A DNA stretch of 64,000 nt from Paramicrobacterium chengjingii (GCF_011751765.2 NZ_CP061169.1:1550001-1614000); one strand, 5' to 3'; shown: positions 46,837 to 56,339, numbered from the stretch's first letter. Translations and numbers: made by a program. Notes: generated by a model from the letters alone, not told the origin.

Positions 46837-48084
46837 CTAGTTGAGCTCGACACCGAGGAGCGCGTGAATAGCGGCCTTGACTGATGCTGCGTCGTCGACA
46901 CCCGAAGCCGACGCATCGTCCAGCACCGCGAGAGCAGCTGGGGTATCGAGGTCGTGGCGCAACGCCATTCTGACGTCATGAAGGACCGAGCTCGTGTGAG
47001 CGCCAGACGGCGAATCGGCGGCGAACCCGATCGACCATTCCGACATGCGCGCACTTGCGTTCGGGAGCAGATGGTCGGTCCATTCCCAATCGCTCCGGTA
47101 ATGATGAGCGAGAATCGCCAGCCGAATGGCGCGCGGGTCTGTCCCCTGTGCGCGGAGCGCAGAGACGAGCACGAGGTTTCCGAGCGATTTCGACATTTTT
47201 TCACCCTGGTAGGCAACCATGCCCGTGTGGCTGAACACGCGCGCAAGCGGCTTGCCCGAGAGAGCTGCCGCGTGCGCTGCACTCAGCTCATGGTGGGGGA
47301 ATATCAGGTCGCTCCCGCCGCCCTGAACCGTGAAGTCGGTGCCCAATTCGCGAAGGGCGATCACCGAGCATTCGATGTGCCAGCCAGGCCTGCCGTCTCC
47401 GAGAGGAGACGGCCAGTGCGGTTCGCCGTCGCGCGCCGCCCGCCAGACGAGTGGATCGATGGGGTCCCGCTTGCCCGCGCGGTCTGGATCGCCACCGCGT
47501 TCGCGGGACAGGGCAAGCATGGTCTCGCGGTCGTACCTGCTTTCGGACCCAAGCGCCCAGACTCCAGCGGCCTCGGTTGCAGCGATGTCGAAGTACACAT
47601 CGTCACCTGACGATGACTCGGGGGTGGGAACCCGATATGCAGTCCCGTTCTGCACCATTCGTTCAACTGCGCGACCGATGGGATCGATGACGTCGGTGAC
47701 CGCGACGAAATCGTCTGGCGGAATCACTCCCAGACTCGCCATGTCATCGCGGAAGAGGTCGATCTGCTCGTCGGCGAGATCGCGCCAGGCCACCCCTGTT
47801 TCACGGGCACGGTCAAGCAGCGGATCGTCGATGTCTGTGATGTTCTGTGCGTAGTGCACGGTCATTCCTGCATCGCGCCACACGCGCTGGAGGGTGTCGT
47901 AGGCGACATATGTGGCAGCGTGGCCCATGTGTGTCGCGTCGTACGGAGTGATGCCGCACACATACAGCCGTGCCGAGTCCCCCGTTTCTGCCTCGACGAG
48001 CGACGCGGACGCCGTGTCGTACAGACAGGGAGGCGTTGATTCGCCGGGGACGACAGGGATCTCAGGGCTTGGCCACGACTGCAT
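46837..48084 (-). CDS. mshC: Mycothiol cysteine ligase (cysteine:GlcN-Ins ligase)
   Basis: 415 residues. Class I aminoacyl-tRNA synthetase-like fold with Cys43 (zinc ligand), the HxGH equivalent THMGHAATYV (His52, His55), SVIALRELGTDFTVQGGG, HHELSAAHAAAL and the KMSKS signature. It lacks the anticodon-binding region of CysS and has the MshC-specific N-terminal MQSWPSPEIP. MshC joins cysteine to GlcN-Ins with ATP in mycothiol synthesis, which confirms an actinobacterial source. It is 21 bp downstream of uppP and probably in the same leftward operon. Confidence 0.96.
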   Translation of the reverse strand: MQSWPSPEIPVVPGESTPPCLYDTASASLVEAETGDSARLYVCGITPYDATHMGHAATYVAYDTLQRVWRDAGMTVHYAQNITDIDDPLLDRARETGVAWRDLADEQIDLFRDDMASLGVIPPDDFVAVTDVIDPIGRAVERMVQNGTAYRVPTPESSSGDDVYFDIAATEAAGVWALGSESRYDRETMLALSRERGGDPDRAGKRDPIDPLVWRAARDGEPHWPSPLGDGRPGWHIECSVIALRELGTDFTVQGGGSDLIFPHHELSAAHAAALSGKPLARVFSHTGMVAYQGEKMSKSLGNLVLVSALRAQGTDPRAIRLAILAHHYRSDWEWTDHLLPNASARMSEWSIGFAADSPSGAHTSSVLHDVRMALRHDLDTPAALAVLDDASASGVDDAASVKAAIHALLGVELN

Positions 48085-48105
48085 GATCCCAGCCTAATGC
48101 TCTCG

Positions 48106-48960
48106 TCAGCCGGTCATGACGCCCGTGAGGAGCATCACGATGAGGGCGCCGCCCAACAGAATTCTGTAAATGACGAACGGAAGAAAGCTGTGCTTGGAGA
48201 TCCACTTCATGAAGAACGCGATGACAAAAATGGCAACGACGAAGGCGACGACGGTCGCAGCGAGCGTTTCGAACGGGCCGAACAGCTCAGGCGTGCACTC
48301 AGCTATGCCAGGTTCACACGATGAGGCGATGCCCTTCGCCATTTGGTAGAAGCCGCTGCCGAGCACGGCGGGGATCGCCAAGAGGAAGGCGTAACGGGCA
48401 GCCGATTCTCGAGAGTAGCCGAGAAAGAGCCCTGCAGTGATTGTGCCGCCTGAGCGCGAGACCCCCGGAATGAGCGCCATCGCTTGAGCGAATCCGTAGA
48501 TGATGCCATGCCCATAGGTGAGGTCTCCAAGCTCGCGTCGCTTGGCGCCGACCCAATCGGCGATGCCGAGGAGCACACCGAAGACGATGAGCGTGGTTGT
48601 CGTGAACCAGAGAGATCGCAGGACAGTCTCGATGGCATCTTGAAAAAGTAGCCCGAGCACGACGATGGGGACGCTGCCGATAATGATCAGCCAGCCCATT
48701 CGGGCATCGGGATCATTGCGCGGAATCTTGCCACGGAGGGCACGAAACCATGCACCGATGATGCGCACGATATCGCGCCAGAAGAAAATGATGACGGCGG
48801 CTTCGGTGCCGATCTGGGTGATGGCAGTGAAACGGGCGCCGGGGTCTTCGCCTGTGCCGAGAAATTCCCCGACGATGCGCAGATGCGCGCTGGATGAAAC
48901 GGGGAGGAATTCGGTGAGGCCCTGGACGATGCCGAGAATTACAGCGTTTATGAGATCCAC
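48106..48960 (-). CDS. uppP: Undecaprenyl-diphosphatase
   Basis: 284 residues with about eight membrane helices. Family motifs are [15 protein letters not shown] and [14 protein letters not shown], which bind the diphosphate. It recycles undecaprenyl diphosphate to the monophosphate lipid carrier for peptidoglycan synthesis and gives bacitracin resistance when overproduced. It is upstream of mshC, with an M20 peptidase gene further upstream in the same direction. Confidence 0.95.
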   Translation of the reverse strand: MDLINAVILGIVQGLTEFLPVSSSAHLRIVGEFLGTGEDPGARFTAITQIGTEAAVIIFFWRDIVRIIGAWFRALRGKIPRNDPDARMGWLIIIGSVPIVVLGLLFQDAIETVLRSLWFTTTTLIVFGVLLGIADWVGAKRRELGDLTYGHGIIYGFAQAMALIPGVSRSGGTITAGLFLGYSRESAARYAFLLAIPAVLGSGFYQMAKGIASSCEPGIAECTPELFGPFETLAATVVAFVVAIFVIAFFMKWISKHSFLPFVIYRILLGGALIVMLLTGVMTG

Positions 48961-48996
48961 TTTTGGGGTATCCGCCTGTGATTAATGTGTTGTCTG

Positions 48997-50331
48997 TCAG
49001 TACGTGCGCAGCAGATCCGTCAGAACCTGCCTGCCAAAGACTAATGCGTCAAGCGGAACTCTCTCATCGACACCATGAAACATCCCTGGGAAGTCCATGT
49101 CTGCGGGCAGCCGAAGTGGCGCAAAACCGTACCCGTTAATTCCGAGCTTCGAGAGCGCTTTATTGTCTGTCCCCGCGGGCATGAGATAAGGAAGCACGGG
49201 AGCGCCCGGGTCGAAGGAGTGCAGTGAATGCTTGACAGCATCGACGAGGGCACCGGAGAACGGGTTCTCCAGGCCAACATCGCGATGGTTCACCTCGACC
49301 TCGATGTCAGGTCCGACAAGCTCCTGAATGAGGCGGATGACGTCTGACTCTTCACCGGGCATTGCCCTGATGTCGAGTCGTGCCTCCGCCGTATCGGGAA
49401 TCACGTTGCTCTTGTAGCCGGCCCCGAGCATCGTTGGATTCGTCGTTGTGCGCAGCGACGCCTGTAGGAATCCCGCAGCGGTGCCCGTCGCCAGCAAAAG
49501 GTCATTCGGCGTCACCTGTGTGAAATCGACGTCGAGAATGCGTGCAATCTCGCGAAGGAGCTGTTCCGTTGTGTCCGTGAGCCGAACAGGCCAATCTTTC
49601 GTGCCAACTGCGGCAACCGCGTGAGCGAGCTTCGTGATGGCGTTGTCATGCATCACGCGTGAACCGTGCGAGGCAGTTCCGTGGGCACGCAAGGTCAGCC
49701 AGACCAGGCACTTCTCCCCCGTCTGCAGCAGATATGCGCGCTCGCCGTTGACATCGATGGAGTAGCCGCCGACCTCGCTAATGGCTTCTGTCGCTCCCTC
49801 GAACAGCTCCGGGTAGTTCTCGACAAGGTGATGCGAGCCGAGAACGCCGCCGTTCTCTTCGTCGGCAAAGAAGGCGACGATGAGGTCGCGTTCGGGCTGA
49901 CCGTTCGCGAGGATGCTTGTGAGACTGGTGAGGATCATGGCGTCCATGTCCTTCATGTCGACCGCGCCGCGGCCCCACAGCATCCCGTCTCTGATGATGC
50001 CTTCGAACGGGTCCACACTCCAGTTACGCGGGTCGGCGGGAACCACGTCGAGGTGCCCATGTACGACGAGCGCAGGTTTGCTCGAGTCGCGTCCCTCGAC
50101 GCGCGTGACCAGACTTGTGCGTCGAGGCTCTGAGTTGAATAGCTGTGATCTCAATCCGAGGTCATTCAGATAGGCCTCAACGTACTCTGCAGCTTCAGTC
50201 TCGCCCTTTGCCTTGCCGTTGCCGAAATTCGTTGTGTCAATTCTGATCAGATCGCGGGTAATCCGCACGGTCTCTTCGCTCGCCGCGGCATCCGCATGCG
50301 GGGTGGCGTCGTTGTCGATACTCGAGCTCAT
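48997..50331 (-). CDS. M20/M25/M40-family metallopeptidase
   Basis: 444 residues. Active-site motifs are VVHGHLDVVPAD (His ligand, catalytic Asp), GRGAVDMKDMDA (bridging Asp), FFADEENGGVLGS (catalytic Glu and Glu ligand) and the last His in FPGMFHGVDERV. The dimerisation domain covers residues ~215-345. It resembles the mycobacterial Rv2141c type, whose gene also lies near uppP and mshC. It probably hydrolyses a dipeptide or N-acyl amino acid. It is a different, only distantly similar paralogue of the M20 enzyme at 9.8 kb. Confidence 0.9.
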   Translation of the reverse strand: MSSSIDNDATPHADAAASEETVRITRDLIRIDTTNFGNGKAKGETEAAEYVEAYLNDLGLRSQLFNSEPRRTSLVTRVEGRDSSKPALVVHGHLDVVPADPRNWSVDPFEGIIRDGMLWGRGAVDMKDMDAMILTSLTSILANGQPERDLIVAFFADEENGGVLGSHHLVENYPELFEGATEAISEVGGYSIDVNGERAYLLQTGEKCLVWLTLRAHGTASHGSRVMHDNAITKLAHAVAAVGTKDWPVRLTDTTEQLLREIARILDVDFTQVTPNDLLLATGTAAGFLQASLRTTTNPTMLGAGYKSNVIPDTAEARLDIRAMPGEESDVIRLIQELVGPDIEVEVNHRDVGLENPFSGALVDAVKHSLHSFDPGAPVLPYLMPAGTDNKALSKLGINGYGFAPLRLPADMDFPGMFHGVDERVPLDALVFGRQVLTDLLRTY

Positions 50332-50334
50332 AGT

Positions 50335-50350
50335 TCAACGGTACCGTTGA
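50335..50350. repeat. Perfect 16 bp palindrome between the M20 gene and tRNA-Leu
   Basis: TCAACGGTACCGTTGA is a perfect palindrome located 4 nt upstream of the M20 peptidase start codon and about 90 bp before tRNA-Leu. It may be an operator, since it overlaps the likely 5' end of the peptidase message. Confidence 0.7.
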
Positions 50351-50441
50351 GCGTGACGGGATTTCGTGGTGAGAAAGTGAAGTGGAAAATCGTGCTAGAG
50401 TCTTACCTCGGCGACGGAGACTTCTGGAGCCGAAACATCAC

Positions 50442-50528
50442 GCGCGGGTGGCGGAATTGGTAGACGCGCTAGCTTGAGGTGCTAGTGCCCACATATAGGG
50501 CGTGGGGGTTCAAGTCCCCCCTCGCGCA
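50442..50528 (+). tRNA. tRNA-Leu, anticodon GAG
   Basis: 87 nt class II tRNA. The acceptor arm GCGCGGG pairs with CTCGCGC (one G-T), with discriminator A. The anticodon stem CTAGC/GCTAG encloses the loop TTGAGGT, giving anticodon GAG (reads CUC and CUU). A long variable arm (GTGCCC...GGGCGT) and T arm GGGGG-TTCAAGT-CCCCC are present. The 3' CCA is not encoded, and a terminator follows. Confidence 0.96.
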
Positions 50529-50536
50529 CGTGAGAG

Positions 50537-50573
50537 AAAGAGCCGGATCGAAAGATCCGGCTCTTTTGTTTTT
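50537..50573 (+). terminator. Rho-independent terminator after tRNA-Leu
   Basis: A perfect 13 bp stem (AAAGAGCCGGATC) with a GAAA tetraloop, followed by TGTTTTT. Confidence 0.95.
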
Positions 50574-50678
50574 CCGGATGTCTGAGCGTGGCTTGGCGGC
50601 ACGGGCGCGGGAGTGCGCGTCATTCGCGCCCGATTCAGCACATCGGCAGTTGTGTCTCGGTGATCATTCAGTGTTCTA

Positions 50679-50691
50679 CTACATATTGTAG
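50679..50691. promoter_or_regulatory. Operator-like palindrome CTACA-TAT-TGTAG before the DJ-1 gene
   Basis: CTACATATTGTAG is a perfect 5-3-5 palindrome 27 nt upstream of the DJ-1 start. The longer TACTACA-N3-TGTAGAG resembles TACA/TGTA-type sites of BlaI/CopY-family repressors. No such regulator is encoded nearby. Confidence 0.55.
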
Positions 50692-50718
50692 AGATAAATG
50701 GATGAAAGGAACACTCCG

Positions 50719-51336
50719 ATGGATGAACGATCACCCCTGCACGTGACAGTTTTGCTTTTCGACGGCGTCGAAGAGCTCGATGCGATCGGCCCGTGGGAGA
50801 CCCTGCGGTTTTGGCAGCTGCTGACTGAGAACCGTGTCATTGTGCGGGCGGCCAGCATCGATGGGAACTCCGTGCGGTGCAGCCTTGGACTGACGTTCAC
50901 GCCCGATTCGGCGCTGGATGACGGGCCGCGCCCAGACATCCTCGTTCATCCCGGAGGCGCAGGCGTCGAACAGCTGCGTGCTGATGACCAGCACCTCTCA
51001 CGGCTTCGAGCACTGGCATCGGCGGGAACCATGCTGGCATCGGTGTGCAATGGGGCGCTCGTACTCGCCGCCGCAGGCCTGCTCGATGGACGCGAGGCGA
51101 CAACGCACTGGAGTGCGCGAGACGACCTCACGTCAACGCATCCTGCTGTCACCGTCTGCTCTGACCAACGTGTCGTTGACGCCGGCGACGTCGTGACGGC
51201 AGCGGGGATCACCGCGGGCATCGATATGTCGCTTCATATGATCGAGCGCTTTGAGAGTAGTGAAACGGCGATTTCGGTGGCGAAGATTCTCGAGTACGCG
51301 TGGGAGCCAGGTTTAGCTCACTTCGCGGCTGTGTGA
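50719..51336 (+). CDS. DJ-1/PfpI-family protein
   Basis: 205 residues from the ATG at 50719, which follows GAAAGGA; an ATG at 50698 in the same frame is less likely. The nucleophile elbow SVCNGALVLAAAG has the conserved Cys at about residue 112, preceded by the Gly-rich VHPGGAGVEQL and followed by ATTHWSA (His). The LLFDGVEELDAIGPWETL start is typical of the cyclohexyl-isocyanide hydratase/ThiJ-like branch. Activity is unknown. A palindromic site upstream suggests that it is regulated. Confidence 0.88.
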   Translation: MDERSPLHVTVLLFDGVEELDAIGPWETLRFWQLLTENRVIVRAASIDGNSVRCSLGLTFTPDSALDDGPRPDILVHPGGAGVEQLRADDQHLSRLRALASAGTMLASVCNGALVLAAAGLLDGREATTHWSARDDLTSTHPAVTVCSDQRVVDAGDVVTAAGITAGIDMSLHMIERFESSETAISVAKILEYAWEPGLAHFAAV

Positions 51337-51368
51337 CGCGGAGCGGGTAGCATTGATCAGCGCGGGCG

Positions 51369-51380
51369 TAGGATCGCCGC
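51369..51380 (+). promoter_or_regulatory. Probable -10 box and leaderless start for the GNAT gene
   Basis: TAGGAT (51369-51374), CGCCGC, then the ATG at 51381. No ribosome site is present and no -35 box is clear. Confidence 0.45.
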
Positions 51381-52274
51381 ATGCCTGATTCGACGATGAT
51401 CTGGACCCGTGTTGACGACGTCGACGATCGAGCGCGGCGCATCAGCGCGGCCGTGCGACACGTTGTCGTGCAACGTTCTGCCGCTGAACGTCGCGCGATC
51501 GATGCTCCGAAGAGGACAGATGGAGACATCTGGCTGCTGTCTGACGCGGGCCGGGATATCGCGTCCCTGTGGATGCTTCGAGATGGGGAACGCATCATTC
51601 TCGCGGATGTTGATGTGCGGGACGCCAGTCGAATTACAGGAAGCTCCCTGTGGTCACAGTTTCACGGGCTCGCCGCCCAGCAGGCCTGGGAAGGAGCCGT
51701 GCACGTCAGCGAGCTCGGTGAGGATCACCTCATTGCCGAGTTTGCCCGCGCGGCACAGGCGACGCGCGTGGCGACGAAGATGCAGGTGGCTGTTGGCGCT
51801 GTGCCGCCAGCACGGCGGATTTCGCTTGAGCCGATGACCGAACACGCGTTCTTCGAGTACCAGTCAGCTTCGATCGCTGACTATGCGCAGGAACTTCTCG
51901 CTAACGGTCTCGCCAACAATATGGCGGTAGCGCTGGAACGCTCGACGCAGCAGCTGCAGGAGCTTCTTCCCGACGGACTCCACTCGCCAGGTGAGCACCT
52001 CTGGACAGTGCGAGACAATACCGAGAAGGTCGGAATTCTCTGGGTTCACAGCGACGACGCACGCTCGTTCGTCTATGACATCGAGATGCTCGCAACGGCT
52101 CGAGGGCACGGGTACGGAACCGAAACGCTGCGCGCAGCTGCCGCGCATACCCGCGATGCAGGCTTGCCGACGCTCGCACTTAACGTCTTTGGCAGCAACG
52201 AGAGTGCCCGACGCCTCTATGAGCGGGAAGGTTACGTCGTCACCGAGATCATGTGGTCGGCCGCGCTGACGTGA
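51381..52274 (+). CDS. GNAT-family N-acetyltransferase with N-terminal extension
   Basis: 297 residues. The C-terminal GNAT domain (about residues 150-297) shows the acetyl-CoA loop ATARGHGYGTETL and the last-strand LNVFGSNESARRLYEREGY. The first ~145 residues (DIWLLSDAGRDIASLWMLRDGERIILADVDV) look like a second, degenerate acetyltransferase-like half, so the protein may be a tandem GNAT. The substrate is unknown. It stands alone between the DJ-1 gene and the two-component genes. Confidence 0.87.
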   Translation: MPDSTMIWTRVDDVDDRARRISAAVRHVVVQRSAAERRAIDAPKRTDGDIWLLSDAGRDIASLWMLRDGERIILADVDVRDASRITGSSLWSQFHGLAAQQAWEGAVHVSELGEDHLIAEFARAAQATRVATKMQVAVGAVPPARRISLEPMTEHAFFEYQSASIADYAQELLANGLANNMAVALERSTQQLQELLPDGLHSPGEHLWTVRDNTEKVGILWVHSDDARSFVYDIEMLATARGHGYGTETLRAAAAHTRDAGLPTLALNVFGSNESARRLYEREGYVVTEIMWSAALT

Positions 52275-52381
52275 GCGTTGGCTGTCAGGCTGGCAGCGCC
52301 GCCGGGCAGGACGGCGTAGGAGGCGGTCTCTGCCGTCAGCAATGCGGACGACTCCGCACGTCGACCGCAGCGTGCTCGGCG

Positions 52382-53035
52382 TCAGACGATCCCTGTGCGG
52401 TGCGCAAGGATCACCGCGCTGATGCGATCGCGCAATTCAAGTTTTGCCAGCAGTCTGCCGACATGAGTCTTGACTGTGGATTCGGCCAGATACAATCGCG
52501 CGGCGATCTCGCTGTTCGTGAGGCCGTCGCCGACGAGAACGAGCACATCGCGTTCGCGGTCAGAAAGCAGGGCAAGTTGGTCGGATGCCGCTGAGCCGCC
52601 GTTCTCAGGCAAAGAACCTCCGTACAGCTCAAGCATCCGTTTTGTCACGCGCGGCGAGATGGCGGCATCGCCAGCATGCACAGATCGCACAGCAGCGATC
52701 AGCTGGTCTGCCGGGGCATCCTTCACCAAAAAACCGCTCGCTCCCGCATTGAGGCCGCTGAAGGCATACTCGTCGAGATCGAACGTCGTCAATACGACAA
52801 CACGCGTCTCCGGCCGGTCTTCGACAATCCGACGTGTTGCCTCGATCCCGTCAACGCCCGGCATCCGCACATCCATGAGGACGACGTCAGGTTCGAGCTC
52901 TCTCGCGCGCGCGATGCCTGATTCGCCATCAGCGGCTTCTCCAACCACGGTAAAGTCCGCGACGTCGCCGAGCACCATGGCGAGCCCGAGGCGCATGAGG
53001 TCTTGATCGTCGACGAGTAAAATGCGGATCGTCAC
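52382..53035 (-). CDS. LuxR/NarL-type response regulator
   Basis: 217 residues. The receiver domain (1-120) has the acidic pair DD (residues 9-10), phosphoacceptor Asp55 in VVLMDVRMPG, a Thr in VVVLTTFDLDEYAF and Lys in FLVKDAP. The LuxR-type HTH (about 150-212) is LSDRERDVLVLVGDGLTNSE to AESTVKTHVGRLLAKL. Its start overlaps the histidine kinase stop by 4 bp, so the pair is a two-component system. The genes controlled are unknown; no dedicated transporter lies beside it. Confidence 0.95.
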   Translation of the reverse strand: MTIRILLVDDQDLMRLGLAMVLGDVADFTVVGEAADGESGIARARELEPDVVLMDVRMPGVDGIEATRRIVEDRPETRVVVLTTFDLDEYAFSGLNAGASGFLVKDAPADQLIAAVRSVHAGDAAISPRVTKRMLELYGGSLPENGGSAASDQLALLSDRERDVLVLVGDGLTNSEIAARLYLAESTVKTHVGRLLAKLELRDRISAVILAHRTGIV

Positions 53036-54291
53036 TGAATTACACCTTCCTGATCAGGAATCGTGAAGCGGACGATCCACATGGAACCCTCGCGCCGCGC
53101 GCTCGCCACTCCCCCGAAGATCGCTGCGCGTTGCAGCATACCCGTGAGTCCTCGCCCTGAGCCGTGCTCGACACCCGCTGACTGCTGCTTACCGTCGTCG
53201 CTGACCGTGACAACGCACCCGTCAGAGAAATCCAGCTCGACGCTCACCTCTGTGGGGCTGTCAGCGTGCTTGAGAACGTTCGTCAGCGCCTCTTGGACTG
53301 TGCGGTACACGGCGAGCTGAGCGCCGGGCGACGGCGGCGCCGTTCCTCTTTGGTGCACACTGACCGGAACGCCCGCGCGCACGTAGTCCTCGATCAGTGT
53401 CGGAATCTGGTCAACGGTCGGCTGCGGCTCGTGAGACGCCTCCTGATCGCCGAGTGCACCGAGCATGCGACGGGTATCGGCGAGGGAACGTCTGCCGGTT
53501 TCAGCGATGTGGCCAACGGCGCGCGAGACGTCAGCGTACTCCGTCGTCTCCCCCAGCCGAGAGCGCGCCCCATCGGCAAGCCGCACCATGACGGTGAGGC
53601 CGTGCGCAATGACGTCGTGCATCTCACGAGCGATGTGCTCACGTTCGTCGGCGACGGCGAGTCTGGCGTTCTGCTCCTGCTCGCGCTCGAGTGACTCGGC
53701 GTGAGAGAGGAGGGCGGAGACGTAGAGCCGTCGTTCTCGAATGCTGATGCCGACGACAAGGATGGCGAATAAGACAACGATGGCGAAGAGTGTGTTTCCG
53801 GGGCCGCCGAGAACCTGGTCTTGCCCCGAAAAACCATAGACAAGAATCACGACGGCGAAGGCTGCAAACGCAAGCTGGGCAATGCGGGCGGCTCTCGCTG
53901 CCCGATCGGATTGGTGAGCGCCAAGCGAATAGACGGCTATCGCCGTCGCGAGGATGCCCGCCCAGCCATACATGAGCGTGAACACGCCGATCGCCGCGAC
54001 AAGGGCGAAAACGATAATGGGATGGTTCCGGCGAAACAGCAGAGCCGCACAAGAGATCACTGCCATGAGGTACCTCACGACAACGATCCAGCCTTGATAG
54101 GAGCCATCCGCGTTCGAGCCAATGCTTCCAGACACGGCGAGTTCATCCTGCGCAATCGCCAACAGCCAGACGGCGGCAAGGAGTCCAACGAGAATTGCGT
54201 CGATTGTGCGTGGGTGCGCGGCGACGACTCTGCCGACCCGCCCGGACGGACGGGGTAGCTTTCGGGGTGAAGACGACGATACTGCGCTCAC
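53032..54291 (-). CDS. NarL-type sensor histidine kinase (HisKA_3)
   Basis: 419 residues from a GTG at 54291 behind GAGG; an ATG at 54348 in the same frame is possible. About six N-terminal membrane helices (PRTIDAILVGLLAAVWLLAIA to ILVVGISIRER) form the sensor, followed by a coiled region (SHAESLEREQEQNARLAVADE). The phosphoacceptor His is in REHIAREMHDVIAHGLT, and the ATP-binding domain has VQEALTNVLKHAD (N box), VTVSDDGKQ (D box) and GSGRGLTGMLQRA (G box). The lack of an extracellular domain suggests sensing within or at the membrane, as in DesK/VraS-like kinases. Confidence 0.93.
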   Translation of the reverse strand: MSAVSSSSPRKLPRPSGRVGRVVAAHPRTIDAILVGLLAAVWLLAIAQDELAVSGSIGSNADGSYQGWIVVVRYLMAVISCAALLFRRNHPIIVFALVAAIGVFTLMYGWAGILATAIAVYSLGAHQSDRAARAARIAQLAFAAFAVVILVYGFSGQDQVLGGPGNTLFAIVVLFAILVVGISIRERRLYVSALLSHAESLEREQEQNARLAVADEREHIAREMHDVIAHGLTVMVRLADGARSRLGETTEYADVSRAVGHIAETGRRSLADTRRMLGALGDQEASHEPQPTVDQIPTLIEDYVRAGVPVSVHQRGTAPPSPGAQLAVYRTVQEALTNVLKHADSPTEVSVELDFSDGCVVTVSDDGKQQSAGVEHGSGRGLTGMLQRAAIFGGVASARREGSMWIVRFTIPDQEGVIQ

Positions 54292-54409
54292 GGACGCCTC
54301 GCTTTCCTGATCGCTTCGAGAGTACGCGGGCGATCGGCGAGCTGTCATCAGTCCGCGGTGCCGATCGACTGATCCCACGGGACGACTGACGGCTCACGGC
54401 AGCGGTGAA

Positions 54410-56230
54410 TCAGCGGGCGCCGCCGAGCTTTCGACGAAGAAACTCGATGCGCGCCTGCAGCTGCGTCACACTGGCCTGCGGCACGGCCGGCCCTCCGCAG
54501 ACGCGGCGCAATTCCGCATGTACGAGGCCATGCGGCTGGTTCGTGTTCTTCGCGTAGAGCCCCACGAGGCTGTTCAGCAGGCTGCGCTGCTCTTTGAGCG
54601 TGCGATACAGCGGCTTGTCGGCATCCTGCTGCTCTGACGTGCTCGATTTCTGCCGTGAATCGATGCGCTTGGCCTGTCGGCGATGTCTTTGCGTGAGAAG
54701 CTCGTGCACCTGGTCGGGTTCGAGAAGGCCGGGCAGACCGATGAAATCGTATTCTTCCTCGGTCTCCGGCTGAGCATAGCTGCCGAACTCTGCGCCGTCA
54801 TACACAACGCGATCAAACTGCGCATCGCTCGAGATGGCCTCGTAGCTGAACTCGTCCATGAGGCCGTCAGACGCCTTGTCTGGGCGATTGGCATCGGCGA
54901 CCATGGCATCTTCGGGGTTCCAGAGGTCCCCCTCGCCTGAGCCGGAGTCCTTGCGGTCAAGTGCGTGGTCCCGTTCCCGCTCCAGTTCGTTCGCCAACAC
55001 CATGAGCTGTGGAACATTGGGAAGAAAGACGGATGCCGTCTCGCCACGCCTGCGGGATCGCACGAACCGGCCGATGGCCTGTGCGAAGAACAGCGGTGTC
55101 GACGAGCTGGTCGCGTAGACGCCAACGGATAAGCGCGGTACATCGACGCCTTCCGACACCATGCGCACGGCGACGAGCCATCGAGTGTCGCTTGACGCGA
55201 ACTGTTCGATGCGGTCGCTGGCCTCCTTTTCGTCAGACAGCACGACTGTGGGCTTCTCCCCCGTGATCGTGTGCAGAATCGCGGCGTAAGCGCGCGCGGC
55301 GTAGTGGTCGGTGGCGATCACCAGTCCACCAGCATCCGGTACTGCATTTCGTACTTCAGAGAGCCGCCGATCGGCCGCCGTGAGAACCTGAGGAATCCAG
55401 GCACCCTCGGGGTCAAGGGCCGTGCGCCATGCCTGTGAGGTGATGTCTTTCGTATTGTCTTCGCCGAGGCGGGCTTCCATCTCATCGCCTGTGTTTGTGC
55501 GCCACCGCATGTGGCCGGCATAAACCATAAACATGACCGGTCGCACGACGCCGTCGGCAAGTGCACGGCCGTAGCCGTAGTTGTAGTCGGTCAGTGACGT
55601 GCGGATGCCATGCCGGTCGGGAAGGTACGTGACAAACGGAATCGGGGCGGTGTCGGATCGGAACGGAGTGCCCGTCAACGATAACCGTCGCGTTGCGCCT
55701 TCGAAGGCTTCACGGATCGCGTCCCCCCAACTGAGTGCGTCGCCGCCATGATGAACCTCGTCGAGAATGACCAGAGTGCGTGACGATACGGTGATGTCAC
55801 GATGGAGCGCAGCGCGCACAGCTACCTGGGCGTACGTGACGACGACGCCGTGATAATGCCCAGCGTACCGACCCTGACGGTTGGTGAACGTGGGATCGAG
55901 GCGGATGCCAGCGCGATGCGCAGCGTCGGCCCACTGCTTCTTCAAATGCTCAGTCGGCGCGACGACAGTTACGCGATCGACGGTTCGACGAGCCAGCAGT
56001 TCAGCGGCAAGGCGCAGTGCGAACGTTGTCTTGCCTGCGCCGGGGGTCGCCGCGGCGAGAAAGTCGCGTGGCTCGTCACGGAAGTAGACATCCATGGCCT
56101 CCTGCTGCCACGCGCGCAGTTTGCCGACGGTTCCCCACGCAGCCCGCTCGGGGAACGTCGGCGAAAGATGCTCAGCCGCCGCCGTGCCGATACGGGGTGT
56201 TGGATGTTGCAGGGAATCAGGGCTACTCAC
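54410..56230 (-). CDS. DEAD/DEAH-box SF2 helicase
   Basis: 606 residues. Motif Q region LRAWQQEAMDVYF, Walker A ATPGAGKTTFA (residues 61-71), VVAPTEHLKKQW (Ia), LVILDEVHHGGD (II), LSLTGTPFRSD (III) and the C-terminal lobe with VSEGVDVPRLSVGVYATS (V) and FFAQAIGRFVRSRRRGE (VI). The C-terminal ~170 residues (TEEEYDFIGLPGLLEPDQV and a helical region) are not catalytic. It resembles actinobacterial SF2 helicases related to UvrB/RecG-like and RE-type enzymes without a partner gene. Whether it acts on DNA or RNA is unknown. Confidence 0.9.
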   Translation of the reverse strand: MSSPDSLQHPTPRIGTAAAEHLSPTFPERAAWGTVGKLRAWQQEAMDVYFRDEPRDFLAAATPGAGKTTFALRLAAELLARRTVDRVTVVAPTEHLKKQWADAAHRAGIRLDPTFTNRQGRYAGHYHGVVVTYAQVAVRAALHRDITVSSRTLVILDEVHHGGDALSWGDAIREAFEGATRRLSLTGTPFRSDTAPIPFVTYLPDRHGIRTSLTDYNYGYGRALADGVVRPVMFMVYAGHMRWRTNTGDEMEARLGEDNTKDITSQAWRTALDPEGAWIPQVLTAADRRLSEVRNAVPDAGGLVIATDHYAARAYAAILHTITGEKPTVVLSDEKEASDRIEQFASSDTRWLVAVRMVSEGVDVPRLSVGVYATSSSTPLFFAQAIGRFVRSRRRGETASVFLPNVPQLMVLANELERERDHALDRKDSGSGEGDLWNPEDAMVADANRPDKASDGLMDEFSYEAISSDAQFDRVVYDGAEFGSYAQPETEEEYDFIGLPGLLEPDQVHELLTQRHRRQAKRIDSRQKSSTSEQQDADKPLYRTLKEQRSLLNSLVGLYAKNTNQPHGLVHAELRRVCGGPAVPQASVTQLQARIEFLRRKLGGAR

Positions 56231-56339
56231 GACCTTCGTACTGTACCCGAAGCAGCCGACAGTCTGAGATCACGACGCACGTGCGTCGGGAGGACGCGAT
56301 ACGGTGGCATGTGTTCGACTTCGTGGGAAGGTGCTTTCT

